Part shown: in pieces, positions 42,060-51,929 of the stretch
How the letters are laid out: each line of letters opens with the position of its first letter
Numbering within the stretch: the first letter of the stretch is position 1
NCBI GenBank assembly: GCA_949130485.1
Contig: OX422192.1
Span: 4,038,085 to 4,102,084 of the forward strand
Direction of reading: 5' to 3'
Length of the DNA: 64,000 bases
DNA from: Agelas oroides
Lineage: Eukaryota; Porifera; Demospongiae; Agelasida; Agelasidae
Position numbers and translations under genes: made by a program
Notes under the pieces: model-generated
The model's database searches: none
Told to the model about the DNA's origin: nothing
What the model saw: the letters and a program-made list of their open reading frames with translations, nothing else

Positions 42060-42966
42060 AGTACTTGTCTCATTCATTCCTTACTCACTACATTTAAAAA
42101 AGAAAAATAATAAAAAAATAAAAAATAAAAAATATATATATATATGATTATATATTTTGTTTTGTTTTATATACAGTTTTTTAATTTTAATTTATAATCC
42201 GTTACACACCTTAAAAAAAAAAAGCAACGCTGCTTAGAATGCGTAAAGCGAAAAACCATATTGCGTTCCTTATGGAAGTCAAAGTTTGCACCGTGGGGGT
42301 GGGTGGGGGCTATGTAATAGGACTCACCCTTTATCTAATTATGTGACTATGTGTAAGGAGGTAACGTTTTGTTCACAGCCACTTAATTATCAACCAAACA
42401 CAGCTGGGCACTTCAACGCCTTGCGCTTGCGTGTTGCAAAGATTCTGCAAAACCCTGCACTAGCCCCACCTCTCCCCCCTTATGTTGCTAAACAACTCAC
42501 GGCTCTGTTCCACACACAACCACTCTTCAGCTCCTTTGGATACTTGAGCGTAGTGCCAACGATGTATTGCGTATTCTAGTTAAAAGCCCAGCCCAGCACT
42601 CGAAGCACCTGGCCACGGTCACCAACTAGGCTAGGCATACGGCCGCGAGACCTTGGCCTACTCAACAAATACAGTCTTGGCCACTGTGGCCTTTCTGCTG
42701 GTTCTAGACACAAGCTTGCTTTCACAAGGAGGCATTACGCACTACTCACAGCAACTGACACTACAGAACTCTACTAAACCCCTTTTTTTAAGTCGATTTA
42801 TTGGATGCCAATGACGACAGGAAACTGGGAAAATCCCCAATTCTACGGACAGTGAACGGATGAAGACTCCCAAAACTGACTGCCTGCTAAGTTTAAGAAG
42901 GCAAAGAAGTCCATCAGCTTGGATTCTAGGTTTGTCGACCTTGAAAATACAGGATTCCCTGCCACC

Positions 42967-43806
42967 TTAAAGGTAATTGACTGTCGTCAGTGGAGTCTAT
43001 TTGCTGAGACAAGATTCTGTTTAGCAGGAGCAGACATAGCTACCACAGGGGCTAAGATCAACTATACTCGGGAGGTAGTCCCAGGTACAGTGGCAGTATG
43101 TTGAAGCTTGCAGGTGGCATCGGTGTAGTCTGTGTATTTACCGTGGTTTCCAGTCGAAATGTTCTGATTTGCTTGCATTTTGTGTACATATGGAAGAGCA
43201 GCCATTGTTGTGTGTTATGATGATTGTGAGTTGTCAGGCCACCCCCTCATAAATAATAGGACTCAGGACACACGGCCACTAGAAGACAGACTGCTTGTCT
43301 ATGTATGGAATACATCATTGTCATGTGAGATGATAGCAGGCTCCTCCCCTTCTCTCCATGGTGGGAGGAGCTGGAGAATTAAACTACCATACCATACCTT
43401 GTGTCAGTTCGAAGGTTAAGACACATTAGTGCTGTGGTGGTTCATTTCACAAGAAGACCAATATTGACATTCCTCAACTCTATATCCAAGTTATTGTGCA
43501 GACGCATTAATGTCGCCAGTTAGCATCGTGAAACAACTTCAGTGCTAGTGTGAATGTATAACAGGTGCTTTCATTAATGTTGTTGTGATGAGAAACTCAA
43601 AGTGAATGTGAGGTATTCTCTCATTTGCACCAATCAGATTCCTAGCCTCGTATATACCCTGGCTCTTTCTCACTAGAGATTCACAAACTTTAATGTGTGC
43701 AATATTCCCAGACTGTCTAGGAGTGCCAACACTACTACAGTACACACTATAGTCAATATGTTATTGTATGAAGAGTGAGTTTATGTGTGCATGGTTCCCT
43801 CCACAG
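42967..43806. other. End of the long NLR intron
   Basis: No gene supported. Two 60-80 codon frames (42919-43104, 43180-43419) lack motifs. The pyrimidine-rich acceptor for exon 7 is at 43792-43806. Confidence 0.4.
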
Positions 43807-44093
43807 CACTGTTCCTGAGGAGGACACACAGCCTCACTAAGTTGTACCTGGCATGCTGCAATATTGGTGAGGATGGTGCATGTCAGCTGGCAGAGGCCGT
43901 CAGTGCCAACTCTACACTGAGGAAGCTGTGGCTGTGGGACAATCCACTAGGAGAGAGGGCAGCCAAGGCACTGGTGGAGAGTCTAGCACACAACACCAGT
44001 GTGAAGATTCTGAGGCTACCACAACAGTATAAGGGCATGATTAGAAACACTGTAGTGCGTGGCAGAGTTAGCAACAGAATTGACTGGATTTGA
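43807..44093 (+). CDS. NLR terminal exon 7: LRRs and stop
   Basis: An acceptor (CCCTCCACAG) opens phase 1, as required after exon 6. The frame encodes LTKLYLACCNIGEDGACQLA, LRKLWLWDNPLGERAAKAL and a partial third repeat (VKILRLPQQYKG), then a short basic tail and a TGA. The repeats have the RNase-inhibitor type of the other exons, but the sequence is much less similar to exons 5 and 6. The 18.7-kb preceding intron is full of transposons. The exon could belong to this gene with more LRR exons unrecognised between, or to a neighbouring NLR. No AATAAA is obvious downstream. Confidence 0.65.
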
Positions 44094-44689
44094 TTATAAG
44101 CAACTAAAATCAAAATTAATGTGTATTGTTCAGCACAGTGTGTCATACATTAGTTTGTGTACCTATGTATTATTGTTATTTTTTATTGACTAGAGTCCAT
44201 TGCATGTTGTTTTGGTTCAAATATTTTCTATCAGTTTTTTAGTTATAAATTACTGTAATGTTATTAGTTTGTAGTTTCAATTAAGAAAACACACAACCAC
44301 AAGTTTCTTTTCATTTATTAATTAGCAAGATGATATCAACTGCTTGTAGTTTTAGTCTCCCTGCATTAACCTTTATAATTAGTTGGTAGCGAACAAACCA
44401 TGAATATGTATGCACAAAATGAATGGTCTGGAATGAGACTATCTCGGTCTCATTTCACGTGGTATTGGTATTGATATAATTACTTGCAGCTTGGTGATTT
44501 GGTGCAACATATCAAACAAATGTGCTGGAGAAAAGCTAGTTGTATAGTGCTAGTCTCAAAACAATACTGGTCCACTTCATATAAGGCCACTTTAAATCAA
44601 TTGTTTGTACTAACACAACTACAAGTAAATGCAGTCCATCAGTCAATAGGTTATTATTTCATTCCGATGTAAAAGCTGACATGATGATT

Positions 44690-45310
44690 GGTGTACGAGC
44701 CTTTGGAGACATGGTATATAACTGGAGGAAAGTAAAGGAGTGCATACAGTGATCCAGCCATGTTTAACTTGTGATGCGAGGAAGCAAATTACTGTGATCA
44801 AGCAATGTTTAACTTGCAATGAGAGGAAGCCATGCAATTTCCTTTCCTTATACTTTTTCTATTGCCAGGTTGAATGTGTTCATGGTCATAGTAACATGGC
44901 CATGCACTTGATACTGAATTCGCATAGGAAACAAAAACCATGTAGGGAAGTATAAATGTGACAGCAATTGACCTTGCACTTTCTGAGACACAGTGCATCG
45001 AGCAATAGAAAATGTGCTGTAATTACTTTCACAAATCTCATATATAGGTTGCCATGGTATGCTTGTTTAGTTTTCCTTAACATGTGTTTACTTGTAGTCA
45101 GCTGATTTTGCTTTGTTCACCTTTGTGTTGTCGTATAGAACTGATCATATTTCAGTCCATGACACACAACCAACTAGTGTATAAAGTGGCCAATATTGTC
45201 ACATGTTTTGTAGTTGGCTTCACAACAGCTTCAGAAGGGATTGGTGTACTTTACTGTTTTAGAAGTTATCAATTGTCTCACAGTTTGTGCAGAGTGCAGA
45301 AACTTTTCTG
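44690..45310. repeat. Copy of the dispersed repeat seen at the window start
   Basis: GAGCCTTTGGAGACATGGTA (cf. position 168), GCCATGCACTTGATACTGAA (cf. 62850) and GTGTTTACTTGTAGTCAGCTG (cf. 62765 and 63020) place this as a third copy. No gene. Confidence 0.6.
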
Positions 45311-45326
45311 AGATAGATTCTTTATT

Positions 45327-47196
45327 GGGGCGAGCCTGAGCGAGCCCCACACTAGCGTGACTGCATTGCGTACGGTGGCCCAGAAGTACACAAAACGCGT
45401 TTTTGAAATCCGGGTTTGACGACGTTTCGTTTAATTCGACGTTCGCAAACATGATATTTACGGTATTATTTAAGGTCACCTGGTGCAGTCACCGATCACT
45501 CTGTGCGGTCACCGATCTGCTCTGTGCGGTCACCGATCACTCGGTGCGCTCACCGATCTGCCCTTTGCGGTCACCGATCACTTTGTGCGGTCACCGATCT
45601 TAGCGTGCGCTCACCGATCTGCCCTGTTCGGTCACCCATCTTAGCGTGCGCTCACCGATCTGTCCCGTGCGGTAACCGATCACTCTGTGCGGTCACCGAT
45701 CTTAGCGTGCGCTCACCGATCTGCCCTGTTCGGTCACCCATCTTAGCGTGCGCTCACCGATCTGTCCCGTGCGGTAACCGATCACTCTGTGCGGTCACCG
45801 ATCTGCTCTGTGCGGTCACCGATCTTAGCGTGCGCTCACCGATCTGCCCTGCTCGGTCACCCATCTTAGCGTGCGCTCACCGATCTGTCCCGTGCGGTAA
45901 CCGATCATTCAGTGCGGTCACCGATCTGCTCTGTGCGGTCACCGATCTTAGCGTGCGCTCACCGATCTGCCCTGTGCGGTCACCGATCTGCCCTGTGCGG
46001 TCCCCGATCTACCCTGTTCGGTCACCGATCTTAGCGTGCACTCACCGATCTCCCCTGTGTGGTCACCGATCACTCGGTGCGGTCACCGATCTGCCCTGTG
46101 CGGTCACCGATCACTCTGTGCGGTCACTGATCTTAGCGTGCGCTCACCGATCTCCCCGGTGTGGTCACCGATCACTCGATGCGGTCACCGATCTGCCCTG
46201 TGCGGTCACCGATCACTCTGTGCGGTCACTGATCTTAGCGTGCGCTCACCGTTCTGCCCTGTGCGGTGACCCACGACTCAGTGCGGTCACCGATCTGTGC
46301 GGTGACCGCACAGGGCAGATCGGTGAGCGCACGCTAAGATCGGTGACCGCACAGAGCAGATCGGTGACCGCACAGAGTGATCGGTGACCGCACGAGGCAG
46401 ATCGGTGAGCGCACCTTAAGATCGGTGAACGCACAGGGCAGATCGGTGACCGCACTGAGTGATTGGTGACCGCACAGGGCAGATCGGTCACCGCACTGAG
46501 TGATCGGTGACCGCACAGGGCAGATCGGTGACCGCACTGAGTGATCGGTGACCGCACAGGGCAGATCGGTGAGCGCACTGAGTGATCGGTCACCGCACTG
46601 GGCAGATCGGTGAGCGCACCGAGTGATCGGTGACCGCACCAGGTGACCGTAAATAATACCGTAAACTTCATTTTTGCGAACGTCGAATTAAACGAAACGT
46701 CGTCAAACCCGGATTTCAAAAACGCGTTTTGTGTACTTCTGGGCCACCGTAATTGCGCACGCGTGTATGCTTGTTTGCTTGGACCGACCACTTACCGTAA
46801 ATTTTAAATGAGCGCATTCAAATATTTCACGATGATTTTCAGCCGTGAGAACGAGCATGAGGGCTACTGCCAGACTGCAGGGTCGGCGTGAAAGAGAGCG
46901 AGAGCGAAGACGATTCAAGTTGAATGCATTGGCAGCACGCACGGCAACTTACTTTCTGACGATCGCATGACAAGGCAGGCTACGAGTGACAGACAGGATG
47001 TACGCTGGCTTCAGGTACGCGCTTGGCATGACCGCTCATACATAGCTGAGGAGGAGCCCCTTGCTAGCTCAATTCATGGTTTGACTGTGAAGCTTAGCCC
47101 ATGCCCATGTAGCCATAGTAGTCCTGCTGGACGAATAGCTGCATGTGTGTGGGCATTCCAAATCATGCAATCTGCTACTCGCTCAGGCTCGCCCCA
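45327..47196 (+). mobile_element. Helitron-like GGGGCGAGC-family element, split by a foldback element
   Basis: The left end GGGGCGAGCCTGAGCGAGCC and right end CTCGCTCAGGCTCGCCCC match the family. After the inserted foldback (45371-46751) the 5' region resumes (ACCGTAAATTTTAAATGAGC). It leads to an Arg/Glu-rich start near 46856 (MRATARLQGRRERERERRR), like the N-terminal region of the relative at 11110-12020. The frame stops at about 46970. No Rep/helicase. Confidence 0.6.
45371..46751. mobile_element. 1381-bp foldback element built of about 20-bp GGTCACCGAT repeats
   Basis: The extreme ends TACGGTGGCCCAGAAGTAC and GTACTTCTGGGCCACCGTA are perfect inverted repeats, within unique arms of about 105 bp. 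Inside, 20-21 bp units (GCGGTCACCGATCTGCCCTG, GCGCTCACCGATCTTAGCG) run for about 820 bp, then in inverse orientation for about 340 bp, turning near 46300. ATTGCG at 45365-45370 and 46752-46757 is a 6-bp target duplication, which restores the sequence of the 18776-19485 relative. The element is mobile without any gene of its own. Superfamily unknown; a 6-bp duplication is unusual. Confidence 0.9.
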
Positions 47197-47239
47197 GGAT
47201 GATTCACCATCTTTCTAGTATAATAGATTATGCATAGTA

Positions 47240-47326
47240 GCCTGAGATTTATGGTCAATAACCACCCAACTCCAAGGGCAGAGCACGAGGACAAGGATGG
47301 TTATTGTAAACCATAAATGCCAGACT
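47240..47326. repeat. GGGATTTATGG hairpin family, copy 2
   Basis: GAGATTTATGGTCAATAACC faces GGTTATTGTAAACCATAAAT. With its right flank (CCAACCTGATTGGTCCTTG, 47350-47370, to CAACTTCCTGTAGTATAGAC near 47440-47460) it is the inverted equivalent of 24100-24400. Confidence 0.7.
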
Positions 47327-47759
47327 AACATGCATTGTGTGCTACATTTTCCAACCTGATTGGTCCTTGTTGTTATTAGTAAATATAGAAGGTAGTTTAC
47401 ACTGTAAACAAAGTAGCTAATAGAAAACATCATTTTTCAACTTCCTGTAGTATAGACTCTACAACTTCCTGTCTGTATATAGAAAATAATACCTACTTGT
47501 TACTATAGAAACAAAGGTTATAAGTGGAGAATATAGTGTATACTATATATGTGCCAACAAGTTCTTGGGAACAAGAGGATGTGATATCAAGCTTATAATA
47601 TGTGATGCTTATGATACTGCATAGCAATAGGTAATGCATAACAGTTTTGGTCACATAGGCTCTCATCGACCACGACTGCCAGTTCAACAGCACCTCCTTC
47701 AAGTGGTAGTTTAACTCTCTCAAGCACACTGTACACTCACCAATGTGTGGCTTGTGTGC

Positions 47760-47962
47760 TATCCTCCTCCTTAGAAGTGGCCACACCAGAGAACACAACT
47801 ACGGAGACTGTCAACAGATGGAAGGAGAAATGGAACCTACTGTTATTTCTACAGTCGATGATACTATTGTTCATGAGACAGTGATTGATTCTAGTTAACA
47901 CACAAGTACAATCACTTGCACTGCTGCGCTGAGGGTTTGGCACTTCAGTGCCTTTCATTTAT
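47760..47962 (+). mobile_element. 3' end of a Helentron-like (AACCCTCGGCGC family) element
   Basis: GATACTATTGTTCATGAGAC through CTGCTGCGCTGAGGGTTTGG and the hairpin GGCACTTCAGTGCC (47939-47952) match the 3' ends of copies A and B on their minus strands. The region 48040-48090 also resembles a leader piece near 10615-10650. No 5' terminus was found here, so it is a fragment. Confidence 0.65.
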
Positions 47963-48089
47963 GTATTAGTACTATAGTAATATCAATCCGTAACACAGCG
48001 TTTGTCCGCTGTAGAGAGCTTCTCAGAGGGTCCGTTATGGAAGGTTGACGTTTGCTCTCGAGTTGATATGGCATGCAGTCGAATCGCCA

Positions 48090-49318
48090 CCGTACCGGAA
48101 GTCCATACGTGGCCATACAACATTATTTTCGGCACACAGTCAAACGCGCGCGTTGAATATAACCTTTGACCCCAGTCCACGCAGACCTAAAAATCGGTAT
48201 ATCTTGGGATATGCATGGGCTATTCCCATGCAACTAATAAGCGGGCTGTGCGGGAAGTAGAAGTACACATTAGCGCAAGTTCCACGTGCGTGCGTAATTC
48301 TACGCGGAAGTTACAGCTGTTTGCGGTACCTGCTCAACGGTCTGCACATGACTTGGGGCCATTTCCAGCTTCCCGAAGAGACAGCCAAGACACTGACATA
48401 GTTGATTACTACTATCATTATGCTACTCAGAAAAGTTATTGAAACTTGTGTTTGCTATTTTTCAGGATGTGAAATGAAAGAATTAATTATGCATACAGAA
48501 AATGTGTAAAAATGTGCGTAGCTGGCATGTTAACTAGCATACAAAAGTTTTGAGCAACACAGGTAGCTTATAGCATAAGGTAATAGGTGATGTGAGTGTC
48601 AGAGAGCACTATAGTGGTGACTTTCACTACAAAAACTGGCATGACCAGCTCCAGAAAGTTCCATCTTGGTCTGTGTCGGCTATGCTTCTTGCGTCACTGC
48701 GAGTCAACCAAGTACAAGGAGTACACTTCCCTGTGTAAGTGAAAAATAAACCCATTAACAAGTGCGTGTGTGTGTACTATGCATGCTCAAAATAAGTAAA
48801 GAGAAATTTTCGTTTTATATCATGATAACAGACTAAGCAAAAACCTCCGATCAAATGCAGTATACACAGCTGTAAAATGTAGCCGATAAAAAATCTAGCC
48901 TTGCTTCAAGTGAAAGATCAGGCATCTGATGGAGCAACCATTGTTACTTACATGCCTTCTTTGCTGGAATAAGCAGCTATTTTCTACCTAGCCCCCCACC
49001 CTAGCTGCTATTTGTCACCTGAGGTACATAATCTCTAGCAGGTTGAACTGAAGCTTCTGAAACAATTGGGGAAGTCAACCTTGACACGGATTGTCTCTCT
49101 AGGGAGAACCTACTTCAGGGCTCATGCAGCTGCTTTTGAGCTTTCTTCTCCCCATTGCCCTCTGAACTTAAGTGACACTTATGTATTACAAAAAATGGTT
49201 GGGGATAATCAGAAAGACCAACAAGCAAACAAAAATGTGCCTTTCAACTGAAGTTCTCAAGCTACGATGGGCACACATTTTTGGATCAATGTGATACACA
49301 TCTACATGGAAGGACAGT
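48090..49318. other. No gene supported
   Basis: Short frames (48215-48442, 49066-49251) show no motif and no splice context that I trust. The interval has an even, AT-rich composition. Confidence 0.4.
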
Positions 49319-49727
49319 GGTATGCCAGAGGAGGGAGGACATGACGTCACGTCGTAGCGACAATTTATGGCATTCCAAGGGCAAGAATCGTGGATGCAAG
49401 CTACAAGGATCGCTCTATGGACTAAGTCACGATGGGCGCATAGTGTTTTCGACTAAGCTGAAGCCATCTGGCTAGTCAAAATTGGATATTATGGCTCACC
49501 TCACAGGCTAAGCTTGTAAGTTGCCAGTTTATCGCTAGGCAAGTCACAGGAGGCCATTTTAACTGGCAACTTGTTCAGTTTTGTCGAAAACCTTACACGC
49601 CCGTAGTGCCCATTGCTACTTTCTCCATAGAGCTGTTCGTTTAGCTTGTATCCACACTTCTTGATCTTTGAATGTCAGCTATTGTAGCTATCACATGATC
49701 ACGTCCTCCCTCCTCTGGTGGTATACC
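49319..49727. mobile_element. 409-bp inverted-repeat element
   Basis: GGTATGCCAGAGGAGGGAGG at the left pairs with CCTCCCTCCTCTGGTGGTAT at the right over about 24 bp. The interior is gene-free. Its right end directly abuts the next MITE at 49728. Target duplication not determined. Confidence 0.6.
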
Positions 49728-50173
49728 TAGCCTCATTCCCAGGCCTCCCCATTTTTTGTTATTTGATTTTCGTTCAGTATAACACACGGACGCGGAAGAG
49801 CGGTGAAAAATCATGGGAAAGGGCCGGGAATTCTTATCACGTGACGTGACACAAGGTGGACAATGAACTGCTCAATGGTAGAGTCTGGTACGTTATTTGA
49901 ATGTGGACCCCTCCCCCAATATGCAATGTCCACCTCGCATCCACCTGCAGATGCAATGTCCACCTCGCATCCACCTGCAGGTGCAATGTCCACCTCGCAT
50001 CCACCTGCACGTGCAATGCATGTCCACCTCGCATCCACCTGCATGTGAATGACGTCAGGTGACGCCATTCACGTGATAAGTGTTTCCAGGCCTCCCCCGT
50101 TCTTCTACTTCTGTGTATTAATACTGAAGGCGAACCAAAGAACAAAAACAGGGGAGGCCCAGGAAAGAGGCCA
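49728..50173. mobile_element. 446-bp TAGCCTCG-family MITE with 30-bp repeats
   Basis: The left end TAGCCTCATTCCCAGGCC and right end GGGGAGGCCCAGGAAAGAGG are family TIRs, more diverged than the others. Inner palindromic parts (TATCACGTGACGTGAC, GTCACGTGATAAG type) surround four 30-bp repeats at 49922-50042. No clear 9-bp duplication remains. Confidence 0.75.
49922..50042 (+). repeat. 30-bp tandem repeat, four units
   Basis: The unit is GCAATGTCCACCTCGCATCC followed by ACCTGCA(G/C)(A/G)T. Four units are nearly identical. Open frames across it on both strands are repeat translations. Confidence 0.9.
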
Positions 50174-51060
50174 GTAGTAAGCCAGGTATAGTGTACATAT
50201 GGCAAACAATTGCATAACTGACACACACTCTATCTAATTGGACACTTTTGGATGGTCAATCAATACAAGACAGCCAACTTTAAGTTGTAAGGGACACAGG
50301 GAGAGCCAGAGAAAGGCAAAAGGGAGACTATAACTTGTGCCAAAGGGAAGTGAGTGTGTGAATCAGAATTTCAATGCCGCAACTGTCTAAACACACCAAC
50401 TTACCAGCAGACCAAGAACTTAGATGAGAAGTTCATCATGTGGTAGTTGACAGTCAAGAAGACAACTGAGGAATCCAACAATGTGGAGGAGAGTGACAAT
50501 GATCTGGAGATAGACGATGATGGTGAAGTTACTAAGCTCACAGGTTTTGGTTTTGGGGATGGAAAGTGGTGTAGAAAAGGCTTACTGTTCCCCATACAGC
50601 AGTTGAATTAGTCTCTGTTACTTATTTTGTTGTACAAATGCCTCAAACCTTGCTCTACTGGTGTACACAGTACTATACACAATGGGGCCATTTACAGCTT
50701 CCTTCAGTTACAGCCTTCCTGTCTTCAAGCATAATACTAGATGCTTCTGGCTACCTCCTGATACCCATATCTCTTGTGTTCCGCTAATGTACTCTTCACA
50801 AAATGAGCTTAAACATGCACACTAATTCATCGACCCGCCCTCTTGGACGCCTATTTCCTCCTTGTTTTCCTAACTTGCAAATTTATTTCACCTATCTATA
50901 AGTTACGTACCTTTTTTGACCATAACTGTGTCTCAAACGATCCTTTCCAGGGCGAAAAACCTGCAACTACGCGATTCTGTGAGGGCTGAAGTACACAGTG
51001 TCAAGTCAGCTTCCTCGCCGCCATATTCTACTTCCGGGTTTGCGCACTGCGTAATTAAAT
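50174..51060. other. No gene supported
   Basis: A plus-strand stretch at about 50455-50580 reads as acidic residues (EESNNVEESDNDLEIDDDGE) ending near a possible donor, but I have no family for it and no partner exon. Confidence 0.3.
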
Positions 51061-51069
51061 TTACAGGAA

Positions 51070-51530
51070 GTTGCACGCTGGCGATTCGACTGCATGCCTT
51101 TCGATGTCAATTCATTCGTAGCATCCAAAACCGTAACGATAAATTACAGGTACAGCAGCTTTACACTGCGGGCATACCTTTGTTGGAGGCATACTTACTG
51201 CCAATGGCCAATAATCGAACTCGCAGAGAACGTCTCTCCCAAGAACAAAATGGCCGCTAGCCACGTGGTCCAGATTCATACGCATGCGCGTTTTCCGCGG
51301 TGGCCGACTTATCCTGTAGCCGTACCAACAGGAAACGCTCTAGCTTCGCAACGAAGCATTTTCAGAGAAAATCGCTTAAAATTTCGACCTTCATCCGCCG
51401 CTGAGAAGGTTAGTATCGTTTGTGGCACGAATAATCGCGTGAAAAGTGAGATGTTGAGTAACAGACACACACACACAGACACACAGACTAAGTACCGTAA
51501 CCCTCGCTGCGCATGCGCGCCGAGGGTTAA
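51070..51530 (-). mobile_element. Helentron-like element, copy C (5' part)
   Basis: The 5' palindrome AACCCTCGCTGCGCATGCG...GCCGAGGGTT lies at 51499-51530. The leader and the zinc-finger start (MPPTKVCPQCKAAVP) match copy A, including the shared downstream DNA ATGCCTTTCGATGTCAATTC at 51092-51111. The 3' hairpin end was not found, so it is truncated or continues in unrecognised form. Confidence 0.6.
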
Positions 51531-51809
51531 TAACCTCCGAGAGGCGGACGCTTCTTGATTCTGGACAGCGGACAAGATTCGAACTCCCAGTGTGACTTTT
51601 CAATACAAAGTTGCCTCTAAATAACGGACACACAGGAAACCACACCTATAAAATTGTAGCACACCCGCACATTTTGAGAACAATCAGGAATTTAGGCGAT
51701 TAAAGATAAACACGCACGCATACGCATGAACGCATGTAGACAGAATATTAAACTTCCCCCCACAGTAAATAATACGTTGTTGTCAAGAAGTTTTTAACAT
51801 TTAGTTATA

Positions 51810-51929
51810 GTTATAGCACAGGTGCCAGGGATTTATGGCAGTAAACAGACCGAGTCCGAGGGCGTAGCCCGAGGACGAGGTTTGTTTACTACAGCCATAA
51901 ATCCCTGGCCACCTAGTACCTGTGCTATA
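51810..51929. repeat. GGGATTTATGG hairpin family, copy 3
   Basis: TTATAGCACAGGTGCCAGGG pairs with CCCTGGCCACCTAGTACCTG...CTATAA with a small bulge. The loop includes CCGAGTCCGAGGGCGTAGCC. The right flank (CCAACCTGATTGGTCC, 51942-51957) is shared with copies 1 and 2. Confidence 0.75.

Larger units (their letters stand above)
38942..42223 (+). mobile_element. 3.3-kb RT retroelement with A-rich tail
   Basis: GCAACGCTG occurs immediately before (38933-38941) and after (42224-42232), a perfect 9-bp target duplication. The 3' end is A-rich (42090-42135, then AAAAAAAAAAA before the duplication), as in target-primed retroelements. It codes for a Cys-rich N-terminus, an RT with YADD, and a C-terminal CxC...H...C motif. 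Two nonsense codons and at least three frame changes make it dead. The protein type is widespread in corals and other marine invertebrates; I leave the clade open. Confidence 0.85.
38913..42457. mobile_element. TIR element (CAGGGTTTTGCAGAATCT ends) carrying a retroelement
   Basis: CAGGGTTTTGCAGAATCT at 38913 is complementary to AGATTCTGCAAAACCCTG ending at 42457, and the repeat continues to about 27 bp with GCAACGC. Apart from the retroelement at 38942-42223 it would be only about 260 bp, so it is a MITE. It interrupts the TTAA element between GCATTA and CTAGCCCC. No clear target duplication is seen. Confidence 0.7.
35152..42966. mobile_element. Third TTAA element, 7.8 kb because of nested insertions
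   Basis: The left end GGTGGCACGCCCATCAC and right end TTCCCTGCCACC sit within TTAA (35148-35151 and 42967-42970). Host-element sequence shared with the twins is found in three pieces: 35152-35460, 38819-38912 and about 42458-42966. The gaps hold an ISL2EU-like transposon (35463-38816) and another TIR element (38913-42457). Removing them restores a copy of about 1 kb. Confidence 0.85.

Noticed and set aside
45503..46387. 294-codon open frame, and other long frames on both strands
   Set aside because: It is a translation of the about 20-bp GGTCACCGAT repeats. Most frames are open because the unit has few stop triplets, and it crosses the turning point of the foldback element.
45480..46640. CRISPR-like array
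   Set aside because: The units are contiguous, variable, about 20 bp long and without spacers; they form the arms of a foldback element in eukaryotic DNA.
49837..50226. 129-codon minus-strand frame
   Set aside because: The repetitive part is the 30-bp tandem repeat inside a MITE.
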